A DNA stretch of 64,000 nucleotides from contig CAKMVZ010000007.1 of the NCBI GenBank assembly GCA_928721915.1, positions 1-64,000 on the forward strand. Reading direction: 5' to 3'. A model generated the notes under the pieces. It did no database searches, was not told the origin of the DNA, and saw only the letters and a program-made list of their open reading frames with translations. Made by a program: the position numbers and the translations under genes. Below are positions 9,706 to 21,068 of this stretch, piece by piece. The DNA comes from an uncultured Clostridia bacterium. Lineage in GTDB: Bacteria > Bacillota > Clostridia > TANB77 > CAG-508. Within the stretch, counting starts at the first letter, position 1. Every line of letters starts with the position of its first letter.

Positions 9706-12700
9706 ATGTTAAAAAGTTTAAAAATTTTATTGTTTTTTGTTATTTTTTTAATGTTCTTTTCTGTAGGAAATGTATTTGCAGCTAATGAGTATTACTTTAA
9801 TTTTGAGGATATCAAATATAATTCTGATATTCAGCAATCTTATTTTCTTAATAATGGAAATAATGTTATAGAAAAAGCAGATGTATATAGTGATATTATT
9901 ACTATTACTAGTTTTAATTCATCATATCAAAAAATAGATGAAAAAAATATAGATAAAGAGCTTCCAACTGTAGGAACAGTTTATTCAGGTGAAAACTATA
10001 ATTTTATAGTGTTTGGTCATAGTAATAAAGATGAAGATGATAATGCTGAAGTTATAAGAGTAGTAAAATACTCTAAAAATTGGGATAGAATAAGTTCATG
10101 TTCTATAAGTGATATAAATACTGTTGCTCCATTTTATTCTGGAAATTGTAGATTAGAGGAAGTAGATGGAAAACTAATTATTCATACTGCACATGTAATG
10201 TATGCACATTCAGATGGAGTTAATCATCAAGCTAATTTAACAATAGAAATAAATGAATCTAATATGGAACTTCTATATACAAAAGACTTTATAGCAAGTT
10301 TTTCAACAGGGTATGTTAGCCATTCATTTGATCAATACATAAAAGATGATAATGATAATATTTATACATTAGATTTAGGAGATGCTTATCCAAGAGGAGT
10401 TGCAATGTGTAGATATGATGTTTCAAATTTAACTGCTCCAGAGGATAAGGACACAATATATGATATAGTAGGAGAAATAGGAAATAATTTTACAGGAGTA
10501 TCTATAGGTGGGTTTGAATTATCAAGTGATAATTGTTTAGTTATTGGAAGTTCAATAAGACAAATTGATAATTTACATTATACTGATAAGCAAAATGTAT
10601 TTTTAACAGTTACTCCAAAAAATGATATAAGTAAAGAAGCAACAAAAACAATTTGGCTTACAAATAATGCATATAATGGTGATATAGATATTTTAGATAC
10701 ATATATGGTAAAAATAGATGATAATAAATTTGCTGTTATGTGGACTTTATCAGGAGATAAAGAATATTGTAAAATTCAAATGTTATTAATTGATGGAGCT
10801 GGAAATAGACTTACAGATTTAATAACTTTTGGTGGAATGGTTTCATGTGATCCAATACTATATAATAATCATATTATTTGGTATGGAGAAGATTCGAATT
10901 TTGAAAATGCAATATTTTTTGATTTAGATGTATCATCTGCTCAAAAAGCAGAAGAATATGATGGCAAAGGTTTAATAAATTTTGATGACTTTAAAAATTT
11001 TGAAGTAACACAAACAGCTCATGGTGATTTTGTTATACAAGGATATAAAGACGAATTAGAAACTTTAACATTACCATATATAGATTATCCATGGATAAGA
11101 TTTATTATTAGAGCAGGAATTTTTAAAGATTGTACAAATTTAAAAAATGTAATAATTCCTAAAGATTATATAGTAACTACAAATGCTCGGAGTAAATGGA
11201 TTATTTTTCGGATGTGAATCTTTAGAGAGTGCAAAATATTTAAGTGGTGTAACTGAGGTAAGAGAAAAAGAATTTTATAATTGTACTAATTTAAAAACTA
11301 TAGAATTTGCTGATACTATTCAAAATATTGGAAAATATGCTTTTTATAGTACTGGTATAGAAAATCTAGACTTACCAAATTCATTAGAAAAAATAGAAGA
11401 TTATGCTTTTTCAAGTATGGAAAGTTTAAAAACAGTAACTTTTTCAAATAATTTAAAATCAATAGGAAATTTCGCATTTGCTTATGATGATAATTTAAAA
11501 TCAATAAATTTACCAGAAAGCCTAGAAACAATTGGAAATAAAGTATTTTATTATGGCGGCTCTTTAGAAGGAATAATAACTATTCCAAATAATGTAAAAT
11601 CAATGGGCAATTCTGTTTTTGAAGGAAATAGAAAAATTGAAAAAATTATATTTGAAAATGATAATACTAATGTTTCTGATAGAATTGTTATAAATGAGTA
11701 TACAATGTATGTTGGAGATACATATAAACCATTAGAAGGGCTTAAACTTTCTAAAATAGATACAACAAACGAATCATGCATCAGTATATCAAGTGATGGA
11801 ACTATTACAGCTTTAAAAACTGGAAAAAACATATCAGTTAATTATTATGTTCAAGGACAGGATAATTTTGTTTTATCAACAATAATAACAATAATTCAAC
11901 CTATAAAATTAGAAGATATAAATATAGATAAAACAGATTTAGATTTAAAAATTGGAGAAAGTAGGACTTTAACTGTAACATATAATCCTTCAAATACAAC
12001 AGATGATAAAACTTTAACTTTTATTTCTAGTGATAATAGTGTTGCAACAGTCGATGATAATCGGAAATATAAAAGCAGTAGGTTATGGAACTACAACTAT
12101 TACAATAAAATGTGGAGATATTACAAAAAAATGTAATGTAGAGGTAAGAGAGGCACATTTTGTTGATAAATATATTAATGTTGAGATTTTTGATGTAGAT
12201 ATTTTTACACCTGGCTTATATGAAGCAGAACTTGATAATGGAGAAACAGCAGAAGTAGCTTTATCTGCAAATAATGATAATGTATCAATTATGGGTAATA
12301 TAATATCTGGTAATAAAGCAGGTTTTACAACTATTACAGGATATGATGAAAAATATGGAAATTTAACATATATAGTATTTGTTAATGATTCAATTAATTT
12401 AAGTGATGGAACATACAAATTTCCTGGAGATTTAAATGGAAATAATGAGTTTGATTTAGATGATGTCACTTTATTAAGTAATATAATAAAAGAGAATAAT
12501 TTGACTTTAGATGAGAAAAAATTGTGTGATATAAATGGTGATGGAAAATATGATGATTCTGATGTAGAATTATTAAAAATAATTGCAAGTGAAAATAAGA
12601 TTAAAATTAATAGTATACCAATTAAAAATTTAACATTAAGCATGGAAATATCTGAATCAAATGGTAATAAAACATATAGACTTTCTGGTTTAATAGAGCC

Positions 12701-13592
12701 AATTAATACTACTATGGGTAGGAGCTTAAAATATACTTCTAGTGATGAAACAATAGCCAAAATAGATGAAAATGGAAAAATAACAGTTTTAGATGCTGGT
12801 ATAGTAAAATTTACAGTAACAACTGAAAATGGTTTAAGTGCGCAATATAGTTATGTTTTTAATGAAGATGATATAATTGAAGAACCACCTTTAGAAGAAC
12901 CACCTTTAGAAGAGCCGGATGATGAACCAGATAAAGATCCAGAAGAAAATCCAGGAGAAAGTCCTGATAAAGATCCGGAAGAAAGTCCTAGCGAAGAACC
13001 TGATAAAAAACCAGATGAGGATGAAGAAATAAAACTTCCATTTACAGATATTAAGGATAATGTATGGTATACAGATGCATTAGAGTATATGTATTCAAAT
13101 AGATATATTTCAGGAACAACAGAAACAACATTTAGTCCAAATATGAATTTATCAAGAGGAATGTTAGTAACAATTCTATGGAATATGGAAGGTAGACCAA
13201 ATGTAAGTGGAGCAAATAAATTTTCAGATGTAACAAATGTAAATGCATGGTATTATAAAGCGATAATATGGGCATCACAAAACAGGGTAGTAAATGGATA
13301 TAAAGATGGAACATTTATGCCAAATAAAGATATAACAAGAGAAGAAACAGCAGCAATACTAATGAATTATAGTAAATATAAAGGAAAATATAATACAACA
13401 AAATTAGCAGATTTAGGAAAATATGGAGATAATAAATTAGTATCACCATGGGCCAAAATAGCAATGCAATGGGCAGTAGGAAATAGAGTAGTAAATGGAA
13501 TAAATAATGGAACACTATTAAGCCCAAATACAACAGCAACAAGGGCAGAAGCAATAACAATGATTAAAAACTATGTTGACAGAATAAAGTAA
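9706..13592 (+). CDS. Secreted S-layer-anchored protein: BspA-like LRRs, BIG domains, dockerin-like repeats, SLH triplet
   Basis: Restored length 1294 residues. Order: signal peptide (about 1-25, ending VFA), a beta-rich domain to about 440, BspA/LRR_5 leucine-rich repeats (about 460-650; units such as LEKIEDYAFSSMESLKTVTF), BIG_2-like domains, a dockerin-like calcium pair (GDLNGNNEFDLDDVTLL and DINGDGKYDDSDVELL), another BIG module, a Pro/Glu/Asp-rich linker, then three SLH domains (FTDIKDNVWYTDALEYM; INNGTLLSPNTTATRAEA) for cell-wall anchoring. C11188 and C12062 must be skipped to join the frames (AGVNGLFFGCES and DDNGNIKAVGYGTTT); without them the SLH anchor is never made. GGAGG at 9697. 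Likely adhesin or polymer-binding protein; ligand unknown. Confidence 0.85.
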
Positions 13593-13600
13593 TTATAAAA

Positions 13601-13633
13601 AATAGTATGCAATTTTAAGCATGCTATTTTTTA
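13601..13633 (+). terminator. Terminator after the SLH protein
   Basis: AATAGTATGC/GCATGCTATT stem (one G-U pair), loop of about 8 nt, then TTTT. Confidence 0.75.
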
Positions 13634-13770
13634 TTATAATTAAATAAAGTAATATTTTAAAATAAGTCAAATATAATTTTATAAAGTAATTAAAAGCATA
13701 AAAAGAAAATGCTTTTTAAGTATATGTTTTTATAATTTAAATTTTCTTTTTAGAAAGGATTGAAATCTTT

Positions 13771-15004
13771 ATGAAATATAAAATTCAATTTATTTTTGCA
13801 TTGATTATAATTATAAGTTTAATTTTTCAAAACGTATATTGTTTAGCATATTATATAGGGGAAGATACAGAATATGTTTGGAGTGAGACTGCGGTAGAAA
13901 CAGCAGCTTCTGGTGGTGAAGCAGGAGATTTTTTAAATCTTACATGTGAAAGCGCAATCTTAATAGAACAAACTACGCGGTACAATTCTTTATGAAAAAG
14001 CAGCACATGAAAAATTAAGACCAGCATCTGTTACAAAAGTCATGACAATTTTACTTATTATGGAAGCAATAGATAGTGGCCAAATAACTTATGATACACA
14101 AGTAACATGCTCTGAAAATGCAGCAAGTATGGGTGGTTCTCAAATTTGGTTAGAAGTAGGAGAGTCTTTAACAGTAGATGAAATGTTAAAAGCAATTTGT
14201 GTTGTTTCTGCAAATGATTGCTGTGTTGCTATGGCAGAATATATTGCAGGAAGCGAAGAGGCCTTTGTTCAAAAAATGAATGATAAAGCAAAAGAATTAG
14301 GAATGAATGATACTACCTTTAAAAACTGTCATGGTATTGATGAAGATGGTCATGTTACTTCAAGCTATGATATAGCCTTAATGTCTAAAGAACTTTTAAA
14401 TAAATATCCTGAAATTACAAAATATACAACAATTTGGATGGATTCTTTAAGAAATGGAGAATCAGAACTTGTAAATACAAATAAATTAATAAGAACTTAT
14501 GAAGGAGCAACAGGATTAAAAACTGGTTCTACAAGTTTAGCTTTATATAATTTATCTGCAAGCGCAACAAGAGATGGACTTTCTTTAATTGCAGTTGTAA
14601 TGAGAGCACCTTCATCTAAAGAAAGAGTAAATTGCGCAAAAACATTATTAGATTACGGATTTTCAAATTATGAATTTATAGATCTATTAACAAAAGATGA
14701 AGTTGTTCAAAATATTTCAGTTCAAAAAGGAGTTTTAAATAATATTAATTTAATTTGTGATTCATCATCTGGAATGATTGTAAAAAAGGGAGATGTTTCT
14801 AATATTAGAACAGAAATTAAGTTAAATGATGAAATTTCAGCTCCAATAAATAAAGGAGATGTTTTAGGAAAAGTTGAAATATATTTAAATGAAGAGGTAA
14901 TAGATACTTGTAACTTAGTTGCAGAAGAAGAGGTTAAAAAAATGAATTCACTTAATATGTTTGAATATATTTCAAATAAATGGTCAAATCTTCTAAGAAA
15001 ATAA
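13771..15004 (+). CDS. D-alanyl-D-alanine carboxypeptidase (peptidase S11, PBP5 family)
   Basis: Trims the terminal D-Ala of peptidoglycan stem peptides. Signal peptide (about 1-26, ends VYCLA), then the three penicillin-binding motifs: SVTK (active-site Ser), SAN (VSANDCCVAMAEY) and KTG (ATGLKTGSTSLALY), followed by the C-terminal beta domain. C13978 must be skipped: this gives TTGTILYEKAAHEKLRPASVTK; without it the frame ends at 13995 before any catalytic residue. Restored length 410 residues, typical of the DacB/DacF group. No partner genes adjacent. Confidence 0.93.
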
Positions 15005-15018
15005 AAAAAGTAAAATAA

Positions 15019-15074
15019 AAAAAGCTCTTAATTGAACTATACCCAAAAAAGTATAGTTTGAATAGAGCTTTTTA
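15019..15074 (+). terminator. Terminator after the carboxypeptidase gene
   Basis: Long imperfect stem AAAAAGCTCTTAATTGAACTATAC / GTATAGTTTGAATAGAGCTTTTT with the loop around 15043-15050. Confidence 0.8.
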
Positions 15075-15099
15075 TAAAGTCTAAAAATGTAAAAAAATG

Positions 15100-15128
15100 T
15101 TGATTAAAATAATATTAAATGTTATACT
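15100..15128 (+). promoter_or_regulatory. Promoter for the acidic membrane protein gene
   Basis: TTGATT (15100-15105), 17 bp, TATACT (15123-15128). Confidence 0.65.
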
Positions 15129-15167
15129 AAAAATGGTAAAAAAATTAGTAAAGGGGATTAAAAGGTT

Positions 15168-15926
15168 ATGAACAATTTTTTAAGAAAATCAACAGGGCTT
15201 GCAGCAATAGCTATTGTAATTATTATAATAGTTGCTATTATTGCAGGTGGTGCAACAGTTTTAGCTGTAAGAATGTTAGTTACAGGAGAAGATTATTTGG
15301 CTCCATTTGAAGAATTAGGATGGATTTCATCTGATGAAGAAGAAAAAGAGTCAGATGAAGAAAGCAAATCTAATGAAGAAAAAGAAGAATCAAAAGAAGT
15401 TACAACTCTTCAAGATCCTTCTCGTTTATCAGAAGAATCAAAGAAACCAGGTACTGTTCAATATTATGGTTCTGTAACTTCAGCAGAAATGAGCGGATAT
15501 GATACAACAGATGAATACTATGATTTATATAATGCTTTAGAATTAGAAGTTAATTTATTTGCTTCTGATGATAAAGCAACTGAAATAGTATTTCATATGG
15601 ATATTGGTAAAGCTTTAGAGGTAATGTATGAAGAATATGGAGATGAAATTGCAGCATCAGGAGAAGAATATGCAAATTATCAAGAATTTGAAGATGAATA
15701 TTTACCATATTTTGAAGAAATGATGGAATCAATGCTAGTTTCAGATGAAGAAATGGCTCAATATGTAGATATGTACATGGAAGATGGAGTACTTGAAATG
15801 TATGTAACAGAAGATGGATTTGATTCATTATATGAAGAATATAGTATAGACCCAGACTCTGAAAATGTTCAAGATTTTATAGATGCAATTGAAGAAGGTT
15901 TAGGAGTAACTTTAGAAGAAGTATAA
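15168..15926 (+). CDS. Acidic membrane-anchored hypothetical protein
   Basis: 252 residues. One transmembrane helix near the N-terminus (about 10-37, AAIAIVIIIIVAIIAGG), then a Ser/Glu/Lys-rich low-complexity linker (about 58-90) and an extracytoplasmic domain very rich in Asp, Glu and Tyr. Own promoter, GGGG-type ribosome site and bidirectional terminator. I do not recognise the family; topology suggests an exported domain tethered to the membrane. Confidence 0.7.
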   Translation: MNNFLRKSTGLAAIAIVIIIIVAIIAGGATVLAVRMLVTGEDYLAPFEELGWISSDEEEKESDEESKSNEEKEESKEVTTLQDPSRLSEESKKPGTVQYYGSVTSAEMSGYDTTDEYYDLYNALELEVNLFASDDKATEIVFHMDIGKALEVMYEEYGDEIAASGEEYANYQEFEDEYLPYFEEMMESMLVSDEEMAQYVDMYMEDGVLEMYVTEDGFDSLYEEYSIDPDSENVQDFIDAIEEGLGVTLEEV

Positions 15927-15930
15927 AATA

Positions 15931-15970
15931 AAAAAAGAATCTCTCTTATTAAAAGAGAGATTCTTTTTTT
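15931..15970. terminator. Bidirectional terminator between convergent genes
   Basis: AAAAAAGAATCTCTCTT/AAGAGAGATTCTTTTTT, near-perfect 17-bp stem, serving both the 15168 gene and hsp20. Confidence 0.85.
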
Positions 15971-15971
15971 A

Positions 15972-16400
15972 TTAGTCATCAATTGCAATGTATTTCTTTT
16001 CTGGAATTTCTTTCTTTTCTTCTTTTTTAGGAATTTCAATTTTTAAAGTTCCATTTTTAAATGAGGCTTTAATATCTTCTTCTTTAATTTCATCTCCTAC
16101 ATAGAAACTTCTAGAACATTCACCGAAATATCTTTCTTTTCTTACAAATTCACCTTCGTCATCATTTTCATCGCTTGAAGTGTTTACTGTTGCATGGATA
16201 TTTAAATATCCATCGTCAATTTCAATTTTAATGTTTTCTTTTTCATATCCAGGTAAATCCATTTCAATTAAGTATTTGTCTTTTTTCTCTTTAATATCTG
16301 TTTTCATAATCTTACTGTCTTCCCCTGTAAAGAATGGGTCTCTTCCAAACATTTCATCCCATAAATCAAAATTATTTCTTTTTCTTGGTATTAACATCAT
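15972..16400 (-). CDS. hsp20: Small heat-shock protein, Hsp20 family
   Basis: ATP-independent holdase chaperone. 142 residues from ATG 16400 (MMLIPRKRNNFDL), chosen because AAGGAAGG lies 7-14 nt upstream; the open frame from 16427 lacks one. Alpha-crystallin domain about residues 35-128 (YLIEMDLPGYEKENIKIEI, FKNGTLKIEIPK with the conserved G-x-L) and a C-terminal extension. The promoter is overlapped by a CIRCE operator, so heat induction through HrcA is expected. Confidence 0.93.
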   Translation of the reverse strand: MMLIPRKRNNFDLWDEMFGRDPFFTGEDSKIMKTDIKEKKDKYLIEMDLPGYEKENIKIEIDDGYLNIHATVNTSSDENDDEGEFVRKERYFGECSRSFYVGDEIKEEDIKASFKNGTLKIEIPKKEEKKEIPEKKYIAIDD

Positions 16401-16525
16401 AAAAATCCTTCCTTTCTTTAGTGCCACCGGCTTATAAATAGGAAAAATTTTTGCTTTTTCTTATTTTTGGCTTTATTTTAAGCACTTTTAATTTGTATTG
16501 GTTATTATTTCCCTTTACAAAATAT

Positions 16526-16554
16526 ATTATACTACCACATTTTAGCAATGTCAA
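16526..16554 (-). promoter_or_regulatory. Consensus sigma-A promoter for hsp20
   Basis: On the minus strand: TTGACA (16554-16549), exactly 17 bp, TATAAT (16531-16526). The -35 box lies inside the CIRCE operator. Confidence 0.85.
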
Positions 16555-16568
16555 TAGTAGAGTGCTAA
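16542..16568. promoter_or_regulatory. CIRCE operator (HrcA site) upstream of hsp20
   Basis: TTAGCAATG, 9 nt, GAGTGCTAA: the exact 9-9-9 spacing of CIRCE, right arm perfect, left arm 6 of 9. Overlaps the -35 box, as expected for repression by HrcA. Confidence 0.85.
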
Positions 16569-16716
16569 TTTTCTAAAAAAATTTTTAAATTTTTTGTTGT
16601 ATTTTGAAAATAACTATAGTATTTAAAATATTGCAATAAATTTATATTTATGATAATATTCATTATAGTTTAAAAATATTTGATTTCCTATAAATTTATG
16701 ATTGGAAGGAATTTTT

Positions 16717-17563
16717 ATGAAATTAAAAGAAAAAATTTTAGTTTTGGGTGAAGATTTATGGTATAATATTAAAAAAATTTTTAAAGTATTAGATGATGAC
16801 CATATTAGTGAATCTTCAGCTCAATGTGCTTACTACATAATGCTATCATTTGTTCCTTTTGTAATTTTGGTTCTAACATTACTTCAATATACAGGGATAA
16901 GTGAAGCGCAGCTTTTTAATGTTATTTCTGAACTTGTGCCAGATACAATGAATGGTTTTATTTTAGGAATTATTAAAGAATTATATTCAAAATCATTAGG
17001 AACAATTTCTATTTCTATTGTTTTTACTTTATATGCTTCTGCTAAAGGATTATATGCTTTAATTAGAGGATTGCATAAAATTTATAATTATAATGGAGAA
17101 AGAAAAAGATCATTTATATATTTAAGATTTATGTCTTTAGTTAAAACATTAATTTTTATAGTTTTTATTGCTGTTCGGATTAGTTGCAATGGTTTTTGGA
17201 AGAAGTATCATAGGAACTTTACAAGAAAATTTTAATTTGCTTAAAGATTTTACAGTAGTTTCAGAAATAATAACTAGATTGATTTTTATATTTATTACTT
17301 TTGTTTTGTTTTTAATTTTATATAAATTTTTACCAGGATATAAATTAACTTTTAGAAGTCAAATGTGGGGAGCTTTTTTTGCATCAATTGCTTTAAATAT
17401 TATTTCTTTTTTAGCTTCATTTATAAGTGTTTTTAGATATACAATTACATATGGAAGTTTGACAATTTTATTTACTACGATGATTTGGGTTTATTTTGCT
17501 TTTTATATAATTTTTTTAGGAGCAGAAATTAATAAATATATTAGTATTAAAAAAATAAATTAA
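16717..17563 (+). CDS. YihY/virulence factor BrkB family membrane protein
   Basis: 281 residues, about six transmembrane helices (for example FVPFVILVLTLLQYTG, SISIVFTLYASAKGLYAL, MIWVYFAFYIIFLGAEINKY). The AYYIMLSFVPF and SAKGLYALIRGLHKIYN signatures identify the family, whose transport role is unsettled. Start ATG 16717 follows GGAAGGA; the upstream 16702 start has no ribosome site. C17176 must be skipped (AVGLVAMVFGRSIIG); otherwise the last three helices are lost. Confidence 0.9.
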
Positions 17564-17586
17564 GAAAGGACAAATAATTTAAGAAT

Positions 17587-17918
17587 ATGGAAGAAGAATT
17601 AGAAAGAAGAATTTTTTTAGTAGAAAATTTTGAAAGTAGAACAGAAATGGAAAAAATGGCTGATTTGTACGTAAAAAAATTAAGAGCAAAATATGCATAT
17701 TCAAAAGTTGTTGTAACAAAAGAATTTTATAAAAATACTAATATTTTAGTTAGAGCAACAAGAATTGGAACTAGAGGAAGATTTAATAATAATTTTAAAA
17801 TAACAAAAGAAGAGTTAGACAGAGAAGAAAGGAAAGAAAGGGAGCAAAGAGAAAGAGATAAAATTTTAGATTTAAGTAGAAGTGGAAGACGGTAGACGGA
17901 AGAGGTAGAAATCGTTAA
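17587..17918 (+). CDS. Small charged hypothetical protein with an Arg-Gly tail read through two CGG sites
   Basis: In the conventional frame it ends at 17895 after SGRR. Skipping C17890 and C17897 instead gives a tail of four alternating Gly-Arg units (S-GR-GR-GR-GR-NR) and a TAA at 17916-17918, one base inside the terminator. Such a repeat emerging from exactly the rule seen elsewhere is good support for it. The body (about 95 residues) has a basic beta-rich part (YSKVVVTKEFYKNTNILVRATRIG) and a Lys/Glu/Arg coiled segment. It may bind RNA, by analogy with RG tails. Follows yihY by 23 bp, probably co-transcribed. Confidence 0.7.
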
Positions 17919-17961
17919 AAATAACCCTTTTTATTGTGATAAATAAAAAGGGTTATTTTTA
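17917..17961. terminator. Bidirectional terminator between convergent genes
   Basis: AAAATAACCCTTTTTAT/ATAAAAAGGGTTATTTTT, about 15-bp stem, shared with the end of the U32 peptidase gene. Confidence 0.85.
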
Positions 17962-20340
17962 TAAGTTATTAATTATGTTTTGAATTTCATTTAAATTTTC
18001 GTCTAATATATCTATTCTAAACGAATCAGAAAAAATATTTTTAGTATTTAAAGATATAGTTTTATGACTAAAAATAGTTGTAGTTTCTAAAATAGGACTT
18101 GGTATAATTCTAAAATCAGAATTAAGCCTATCTTTTAAATAATAAATATTCTTTGTTTTACATTTTTGTTTGCATTCTTTATAACATTTATTTGAGTTTC
18201 CTAAAAAACAATAATTGTTTGTCATTACAGGAATTTTTCCATAAATAATTACTTCAGAATTAATCTTTGAATTATTTAAAACTAAATTTAATTCAGAATT
18301 ATCAAGTTCTATAGATGGAGTAAAGGTATTTATTCCTAAATTCTCCAAAAAATCTATAGAAAAATTATTATAAATATTTAATGTAAAATTTCCAATTAAT
18401 TCTAAGCCAAATCTTTTAAGAAATGCTATTTGAGAAATATGAGAAATTACAAAACCTTTTATATTAAATTCATTTGAAATTTTTTCAAAATCTATAAATT
18501 TAAATTTATTATCTTTTATAATATTGGGCATGTAAATATATGTATTAAATTTCTCAGTAATTAACTTTAAATATTTTTATATTTTTGATTTATGAAATAT
18601 ATTAAAGGAATGTATAATTTATCTATATTAGTTAGATTTTCATATCCAAAATTTAATTTAAAAATATTTAAAAGTAATGATATAGATTTTTCATTAATTT
18701 TTTTAGGAAAATTTTTTATATTAATTTGATTTTCATTAAAAGTTAAATTATGTGAAAACTTTTCTATGACTATATTTTCTAAGCCGGCAATAGCACTTCT
18801 TCTTAAATTATTAAGTTCTTTTATATTTAAAAATACATTATCATCTATGTCTATTTTTAAATTTTTAAATTCAAAACAAGTATTACCAGTTTTTGTGATT
18901 TGATCAAAAACTTTTTCTTTTGTTAAAGGCTTATTTATAGCTTTCGAAGTAATTTCTTCAGTATATGAAGTAAAATATAGATTTTTATAAAATCCTTCAT
19001 CTGACCAAATTTTTAAAGTAGCTGGCAAATTTTCTTTTATTATAATTTCTCCATTTAAGTGAATTTTTTTAAATTCTTTTTCTTCATTAAAAGTAGGAAA
19101 AATTGATTTATTTAATTTATTTGAAGAAATTCTATAAACACTTGAATTTAATTTTAAATTTCCTTTCATTCTTCCGAATAGTAGCAATATTTCCTTTACT
19201 TAAACTTTCAAAATTTTTGTTTTCTATCATTAATTCAGAAATAGTATAATTTTCATCATTTATAGAAATTCTATCTCCAATAGATAAAGTATCATCTAAT
19301 TTTATTTTTAAATGACCTTTATTTGAATTAATTCCAATTATTTTTCCAACATAAATTCCAATATTATTTGGTTTTTCTTTAAAAATTAGATCATGATTTG
19401 GCTTACTTCTAAAATGTCCTGAAGAAAAACCACCTCTATTAAAAACTTGTGTTATTTCTTCTTTGTCTGAAAGAAGTGTATCTTTATTTTTTATATTCAA
19501 ATTAGAATTAATAATTTTTTTTATTTCTTCTTTACTTTTATTTTTATTATTCAAAATTAAATCAATATATTTTCTATAAAATCTTGTTACAACTCCAACA
19601 TATTCTGGAGATTTTAATCTGCCTTCAATTTTAAAAGAATTTATTCCTAATTTAATTAATTCTGGTAAAAAATCAATTCCAAAATTGTCTCTAGGGCTTA
19701 GTAAATAACCTTTATCTAAAATTTTTTCATTTTCATAAAGTGTGAGTGGAAGTCTGCAAGGTCCGAGCACATTCTCCACGATTTCCGTGAGCGACCACCA
19801 ATCATATATGATAATAAGCATTGACCAGAATAAGATATGCAAAGAGCACCATGAATAAATACTTCTAATTCTATAGAAGTATTTTGTCTTATATATTTTA
19901 TTTCATCTAAAGAAAGTTCACGTGCTAAAACAACTCTTGAAAAGCCAAGAGATTCTAATTGTTTTACTCCATCAAGATTATGTACAGTCATTTGAGTACT
20001 TGCATGAAGTGGAATTTCGGGATAATTTTTTCTTAAATAAGAAGCTAAACCTAAATCTTGAATGATTATTGCATCTACTCCTAGGTTATATGCTAAAACT
20101 GCAAGTTTTACAGCTTTTTTAAATTCACTATCTTTAATAAGAGTATTTAAAGCAAGGTGAACTTTCACATTTCTTAATTTTGCATATTTAATTGCTTCTT
20201 TTAATTCTAGTAAATCAAAATTTGTAGCTTTAGCTCTTGCACTAAAGCTAGATGTACCAAGATATACAGCATCACATCCATTTTGAATTGCTGATTTTAA
20301 ACATTTAAAGTCTCCGAACAGGAGATAGAAGCTCGGCCAT
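17959..20340 (-). CDS. Peptidase U32 family protein with DUF3656-like C-terminal part
   Basis: Restored length about 790 residues, the long U32 form associated with tRNA/rRNA hydroxylation (RlhA/TrhP relatives). Start ATG 20340 (MAELLSPVGDF) has AAAGGAACC upstream. The U32 signature is intact (EVFIHGALCISYSGQCLLS) and the four-cysteine set includes GNRGECAGPCRLP. Extra C at 20316, 19787, 19765 and 19176 (G on the + strand) must be skipped; 19787 and 19765 are only 7 codons apart and both lie in that cysteine motif. A further break near 18567 lacks one base in an AT run and is not a CGG event. Transcribed after apt (26 bp gap). Confidence 0.88.
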
Positions 20341-20366
20341 TTTTTGGTTCCTTTCTTTTAAAATTA

Positions 20367-20907
20367 CTAATTTTCATTTACTTCAATTAAAGAAAAGATT
20401 TCATCATTTTTATTAAGTTCCTTAATATTCATGATAACGCCTTCTCCAACTACATTTCCTCCAGATTCTTTAATAGCTTTTTTTAATGCAGCTAGAGTAT
20501 TTCCGTGTTGCATAAATATCATCAACAATATAAAAATTTTTTCCTTTATATTGTTCACTAACTAGTCTTGGAAGTTCTAATACATCTTTTCCATATTCTT
20601 TTTCATAAGGAATTTGAGCTTCAACAGTAATAGGAGGAAGTTTACCTTCTTTTCTTGCTGGAACGAAACCTAAATTCATTTCATTTGCAATAGCAGCACC
20701 TAGCATTAAACCTCTAGCTTCAGGTCCTACAATATAATCGGCATTTTTTTCAGAAATTTCTTTTTTAAAAGCAAGAACTATTTCTTTAAAAACTTCTTTT
20801 TGAATAAATAAAGGCATAATATCAATAAATTCAACACCATCTCTTGGATAATTTTTTTGTGTTCTAATATTTAATTCATTTTTTAATTTGTTTTTTAAAA
20901 TCTTCAT
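20367..20907 (-). CDS. apt: Adenine phosphoribosyltransferase
   Basis: Salvages adenine: adenine plus PRPP gives AMP. 179 residues. Signatures YIVGPEARGLMLGAAIA, FVPARKEGKLP and the PRPP loop FYIVDDIYATGNTLAALKKA. C on the coding strand at 20505 must be skipped exactly inside that PRPP loop (T-G-N-T); without it the loop and the last 46 residues are lost. First gene of a two-gene unit with the U32 peptidase. Confidence 0.93.
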
Positions 20908-21068
20908 GGCTAAAAAATCCTTTCTTTTTGGCTATTTGTTTTAAGTATTTTAGTAGCTTAATTTACAAATAAACCTTTATATTTTTATAATGAAATTATA
21001 GCATAAGTACTAAAAAAAATCTTTAATTTATTTACATAAAATTCAAAAAATTATTTAAATTTAAAAAA

